Below are positions 31,660 to 34,556 of a DNA stretch of 34,556 nucleotides, piece after piece. Below the pieces are notes generated by a model. The model saw only the letters and a program-made list of their open reading frames with translations. It ran no database searches and had not been told where the DNA came from. The position numbers were made by a program, and so were the translations under genes. How positions within the stretch are numbered: position 1 is the first letter of the stretch; each line of letters begins with the position of its first letter. The stretch comes from Candidatus Binatia bacterium (GTDB taxonomy: Bacteria; Desulfobacterota; Binatia; UBA12015): contig JAIEPK010000429.1 of NCBI GenBank assembly GCA_019749875.1, positions 1-34,556 on the forward strand, written 5' to 3'.

Positions 31660-33390
31660 ATGCTCTTCCCGCGGCGTGCGACGCTCGTGCTCACCGTCGC
31701 GGCGCTGCTGCTGCTCGCGAGCGCGTGCGAGCGTGACGGCGCGCGCGGCGGCCGACGCCACGGTGGCGGCCCCACCAACCGGCTCGTCAACGCGATCCTG
31801 AGCGACCCGAAGACGTTCAACCCGGTGCTGGTGACCGACGCGACGTCGTCGGACGTGCTGAAGCCGATCTTCGAGGGGCTGGTCGACACCGACGTCCTCA
31901 CCACGCTGCCGAAGCCGCAGCTCGCCGAGCGCTGGGAGTGGAGCGAGGACGGCAAGACCTGCACGTTTCATCTACGCCGCGACGTGCGCTGGCACGACGG
32001 GCAGCCGTTCCGCGCGGCCGACGTGGTGTTCACGTTCGACGCCGTGTTCGACGACAAAGTTCCGAACAGCGCGCGCTTCACCCTGACGGTCGCGGGGCAG
32101 CCCGTCCGCCCGGAAGCCGTCGACGAGCACACGGTGCGCTTCGTCCTGCCGCAGCCGTTCGCGCCGTTCCTGTCGGCGGTCGGGATCGGCATCCTGCCCG
32201 AGCACATCCTGGGAAAGGCCCTCGCCGAGGGACGCTTCGCCGAGACCTGGGGCATCGACACGCCGCCCGAGAAGCTGATCGGGACGGGGCCGTACAAGCT
32301 GAAGCGCTACGAGTCGGCGCAATACCTGGAGTACGCGCGCAACGACGACTACTGGCAACGCGACCACGAGGGAAAGCGCCTGCCGTATCTCGAGCGCCGC
32401 GTGACTCTGATCGTGCCGGAGCAGAACGCGGCGAGCCTGCGCTTCCTCGACGGTCAGACGCACTACTACGCGCCGCGCCCCGAGGAGATCGCCGACCTCC
32501 AGGACCGGGCGGCGCAGCTCGGCATCGTCGTCAAGGACGTCGGCGTCGACTCGGGAACGCTCTTCATCTCGTTCAATCGGAACCCGCGCCGCTACCCCGA
32601 CGGCGACCCGCGACTCACCTGGTTCACCGACCGCCGCTTTCTGACCGCGCTCGCGCACGCGGTCGACAAGCAGGGCATGATCGACACGATCTACTACGGC
32701 TTCGGCGAGCCCGCGGTGGCGTACGTCTCGCCCGCGAACCCCGTGTTCCACAACCCGGACCTGAAGGACTACGCGTACGATCTCGATCTCGCGGCGCGCC
32801 TGCTCGACGAGGCGGGCTACGTCGATCGCGACGGCGACGGCGTGCGCGAGGATCCGCAGGGCAACAAGGTCGAGTTCGGCCTCGTCACCAACGCCGGCAA
32901 CCTGCTGCGCGAGCGCATGTGCTCGATCCTGCTGGACGACTGGACGCGGCTCGGGCTGAAGATCAACTACCGCCCACAGACCTTCCAGTCGCTGGTGGAG
33001 CGCCTGACGACGACGTTCGACTGGGACGCGGTGATCATGGGCTTCACCGGCAGCATCGATCCGAACAACGGCGCCAACCTGCTGCGCTCGAGCGGCAACC
33101 TGCACCTGTGGAACCCGGCGCAGAAGACGCCCGCGACGCCGTGGGAGGCAGAGATCGACCGTCTGCTGGACGAAGGTGCGGCGGAGCTGGACCTCGACAA
33201 GCGGCGACTCGCCTACTTCCGCATCCAGGCGATCCTGCACGACGAGCTGCCGCTGATCGAAACGGTCCGGCAGCGGCAGGCGATGGCGTACAGCGCGGAC
33301 CTGCGCGACTTCGTCCCGACGGTGTGGGGGCTGTACGAGCCGGAGCGCATCCGCATCGGCCCGTCTTCGGGGACGCAGCCGACCGAGTGA
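31660..33390 (+). CDS. ABC-type oligopeptide solute-binding lipoprotein (SBP_bac_5 family)
   Basis: A 576-residue extracytoplasmic binding protein of the dipeptide/oligopeptide family. The amino end has a signal sequence and a lipobox ending at C23 (LLASAC). Family blocks are clear: LVNAILSDPKTFNPVL, the RWEWSEDGKTCTFHLRRDV segment, WHDGQPFRAADVVFTFD, IGTGPYKLKRYE and DPNNGANLLRSSGN. It would deliver peptides or similar solutes to an inner-membrane permease. No permease or ATPase gene follows in the window, so it is an orphan or its partners are elsewhere. The ATG has a GGTAAC hexamer 8 nt upstream. A weak stem CGGCGG/CCGCCG (33394-33415) follows the stop. Confidence 0.93.
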   Translation: MLFPRRATLVLTVAALLLLASACERDGARGGRRHGGGPTNRLVNAILSDPKTFNPVLVTDATSSDVLKPIFEGLVDTDVLTTLPKPQLAERWEWSEDGKTCTFHLRRDVRWHDGQPFRAADVVFTFDAVFDDKVPNSARFTLTVAGQPVRPEAVDEHTVRFVLPQPFAPFLSAVGIGILPEHILGKALAEGRFAETWGIDTPPEKLIGTGPYKLKRYESAQYLEYARNDDYWQRDHEGKRLPYLERRVTLIVPEQNAASLRFLDGQTHYYAPRPEEIADLQDRAAQLGIVVKDVGVDSGTLFISFNRNPRRYPDGDPRLTWFTDRRFLTALAHAVDKQGMIDTIYYGFGEPAVAYVSPANPVFHNPDLKDYAYDLDLAARLLDEAGYVDRDGDGVREDPQGNKVEFGLVTNAGNLLRERMCSILLDDWTRLGLKINYRPQTFQSLVERLTTTFDWDAVIMGFTGSIDPNNGANLLRSSGNLHLWNPAQKTPATPWEAEIDRLLDEGAAELDLDKRRLAYFRIQAILHDELPLIETVRQRQAMAYSADLRDFVPTVWGLYEPERIRIGPSSGTQPTE

Positions 33391-33393
33391 CCT

Positions 33394-33415
33394 CGGCGGT
33401 GGGGTCGTTCCGCCG
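33394..33415 (+). terminator. Weak stem-loop after the solute-binding protein gene
   Basis: CGGCGG (33394-33399) pairs with CCGCCG (33410-33415), three bases after the stop codon. Only CTT follows, so intrinsic termination is doubtful. Confidence 0.35.
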
Positions 33416-33448
33416 CTTGACGGACGGACTTCGTGCCCGCGCAGGGGC

Positions 33449-33545
33449 GGCCATGCGCGGGTTCCGCTCCGGTCGCCATCGTTGGGAGGCAATTCAGTCT
33501 TCCTGCGGAGCGGCTCCCAAGCAGTCGCTCCACCCGCGCATGGCC
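33449..33545. repeat. 97 bp structured element with a 14 bp perfect inverted repeat and inner arms
   Basis: GGCCATGCGCGGGT (33449-33462) is the exact reverse complement of ACCCGCGCATGGCC (33532-33545). Inside are two further inverted pairs: CCGCTCC (33464-33470) with GGAGCGG (33507-33513), and TTGGGAG (33482-33488) with CTCCCAA (33514-33520). These inner pairs cross, so they could form a pseudoknot or alternate. The element lies in a gene-free gap of 283 bp and has no credible reading frame. It may be a mobile repeat or a structured RNA. Confidence 0.6.
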
Positions 33546-33658
33546 ACCTCTCCGCTCGATCCGCCGTGCCGCGACGGAGCCGACCGCGCGGCTCGCGCGG
33601 CGCTGCGTGCCGGTCGACCGTCGCTCCGCGTACGCGTCTTGTGGGGCGGGAGGGGGAT

Positions 33659-33664
33659 GCTAAC
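33659..33664 (+). promoter_or_regulatory. Possible -10 element (GCTAAC) for the metallophosphoesterase gene
   Basis: GCTAAC ends 9 nt before the ATG at 33674, preceded by a very G-rich stretch. No clear Shine-Dalgarno motif lies at the right distance. Confidence 0.3.
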
Positions 33665-33673
33665 CCGCCGGGG

Positions 33674-34556
33674 ATGCCGCGGCTTCGGATCGTGCAGACC
33701 TCGGACGTGCACCTGCGTCCCGATCGTCCCGAGCGCCGGCGGGCGCTGGAGCTGGTGTTCGCCCAGGCCGCGGCGCGCGCGGCGGACGTCGTCATCCTCG
33801 CGGGCGACCTCTTCGACCGCGCGGTCGACGCGCAGGCCGAGCGTGCCGCGGTGCGCAAGATGGTCGAGGAGCTGGCGCCGCGGCCGGTGATCTTCGTGCC
33901 CGGCAACGCCGACCAGGACGCGTACACCGCCAGCGCCGACTTCGGCAGCAACGCCCTGCTGCTCGCGAAGACACCGTACACGCGAGCGCGCATCTCGGGC
34001 CTCGAAGTCGTCGGCGTGCCGTACCAGGCGGGACGGAGCTTGGCCGAGTGCTTGACCGGGCTCACCTGCGAGCCGCGGCACACCGTGCTGATCGCGCACG
34101 GCACCCTGCTCGACGCCGGCGCCGACGCGTTTCCGGGCGACGGCGAGGACGCGGCCTTCATGCCGATCTTCGCGCAGGATCTGACGCGCCGCTTCAGCTA
34201 TGCGGCGCTCGGACACCTGCACGGGGGCGACGCATTGGTGCGCCGCGAGGACCAGCGCCTGATCGCGTACGCCGGCTCCCCGGTCGCGACGAGCCGCCGC
34301 GAGCTCGGTCCGCGCAGCGTCGTGGTGGTCGACTTCGAGCCGGGTGTCGGCGTGCTCGCGCACGAGGTGGTGCCGCTGCTGACCCCGTCGTACGAGCTGG
34401 TGCACGTGGTCTGCCTGCCCGGCGCGGAGCAGGACGCGATCGAGCGCCTCGCGCGCGAGGCCGCAGCGAAGAAGGGACCCGGCGTGCGCGTGATCGCGCG
34501 CCTCTCGGGTGCGACGACCGAGCCGCTGGACGCGCTGCGCGCCGCCGCCGAGCGCG
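33674..34556 (+). CDS. Metallophosphoesterase, SbcD/Mre11-like, 3'-truncated by window edge
   Basis: The first 294 residues of a calcineurin-like phosphoesterase; the frame is open to the last base. Metal-site motifs are visible: D11-V-H13, G44-D-L-F-D48, G77-N-A-D80, the IAHG motif and GHLHGG. The overall order, with RLRIVQTSDVHL at the start and AYAGSPVATSRRELG later, resembles DNA repair exonucleases of the SbcD/YhaO type. The third motif reads GNAD where SbcD enzymes have GNHD, so the histidine used for catalysis in that family is an alanine. Simple phosphodiesterases with GNxD also exist, so the substrate is open. No SbcC-type ATPase is visible, but it would lie downstream of the window. 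Confidence 0.85.
   Translation, partial: MPRLRIVQTSDVHLRPDRPERRRALELVFAQAAARAADVVILAGDLFDRAVDAQAERAAVRKMVEELAPRPVIFVPGNADQDAYTASADFGSNALLLAKTPYTRARISGLEVVGVPYQAGRSLAECLTGLTCEPRHTVLIAHGTLLDAGADAFPGDGEDAAFMPIFAQDLTRRFSYAALGHLHGGDALVRREDQRLIAYAGSPVATSRRELGPRSVVVVDFEPGVGVLAHEVVPLLTPSYELVHVVCLPGAEQDAIERLAREAAAKKGPGVRVIARLSGATTEPLDALRAAAER

Overview
This is a 34.5 kb stretch of very GC-rich, gene-dense chromosomal DNA (roughly 70% GC by eye) from a Gram-negative bacterium. Evidence for Gram-negative: several lipoproteins, a LolB-like DUF4292 outer-membrane-type lipoprotein, a PilJ/ChpA-like chemosensory pair and large secreted proteins. The mix (nickel-pincer cofactor genes larB and larC, an exosortase-locus-type polysaccharide deacetylase, a TSP3/di-heme protein, long secreted propellers) reminds me of uncultured deltaproteobacterial or Binatota-like lineages. 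That placement is inference, not shown by any marker here. I see no rRNA, tRNA, CRISPR, prophage or insertion sequence.

Layout. 1-5706: a chemoreceptor (5' end cut by the window edge) followed 6 bp later by a 1203-residue hybrid CheA/ChpA kinase with three phosphotransfer domains. 5786-8233: an ICMT-family methyltransferase, a polysaccharide deacetylase and, convergent with a 26 bp overlap, recO. 8401-12590: the heat-shock set grpE, dnaK, dnaJ; no CIRCE element is visible. 12644-14394: thiL and larB, coupled by an ATGA overlap. 14447-17192 (minus): a flavodoxin-like protein, a DJ-1/PfpI protein, a poxvirus-type topoisomerase IB and a Cys-rich lipoprotein. 17353-22624 (minus): a ferric-reductase-like membrane protein, then a pair of large secreted proteins, one a beta-helix/TSP3/di-heme oxidoreductase fusion and the other a seven-bladed propeller. 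22707-24379 (minus): a small Cys-rich secreted protein with its own promoter and terminator, and mgtE. 24620-27318 (plus): an ABC1/UbiB-type kinase overlapping larC. 27444-28430 (minus): a HIT-GNAT fusion. 28786-34556 (plus): a TPR lipoprotein, a DUF4292 lipoprotein, a peptide-type solute-binding lipoprotein and a metallophosphoesterase cut by the right edge.

How it works together. The receptor and kinase form one signalling unit, probably for type IV pili or motility. GrpE, DnaK and DnaJ form one chaperone machine. LarB and LarC are the first and last steps of nickel-pincer nucleotide synthesis but lie about 12 kb apart, and LarE and LarA are not in the window. The TPR and DUF4292 lipoproteins are coupled and probably act at the cell envelope.

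Most notable: the single-chain fusion of a beta-helix, calcium-type TSP3 repeats and a DUF1111-type di-heme enzyme (19346-21820); a modular family of three-hairpin palindromic repeats (24.4 kb and 31.5 kb); a 97 bp nested inverted repeat at 33449-33545; and a recurring TA-containing hexamer 8-9 nt ahead of start codons that lack a Shine-Dalgarno sequence, suggesting near-leaderless transcripts.
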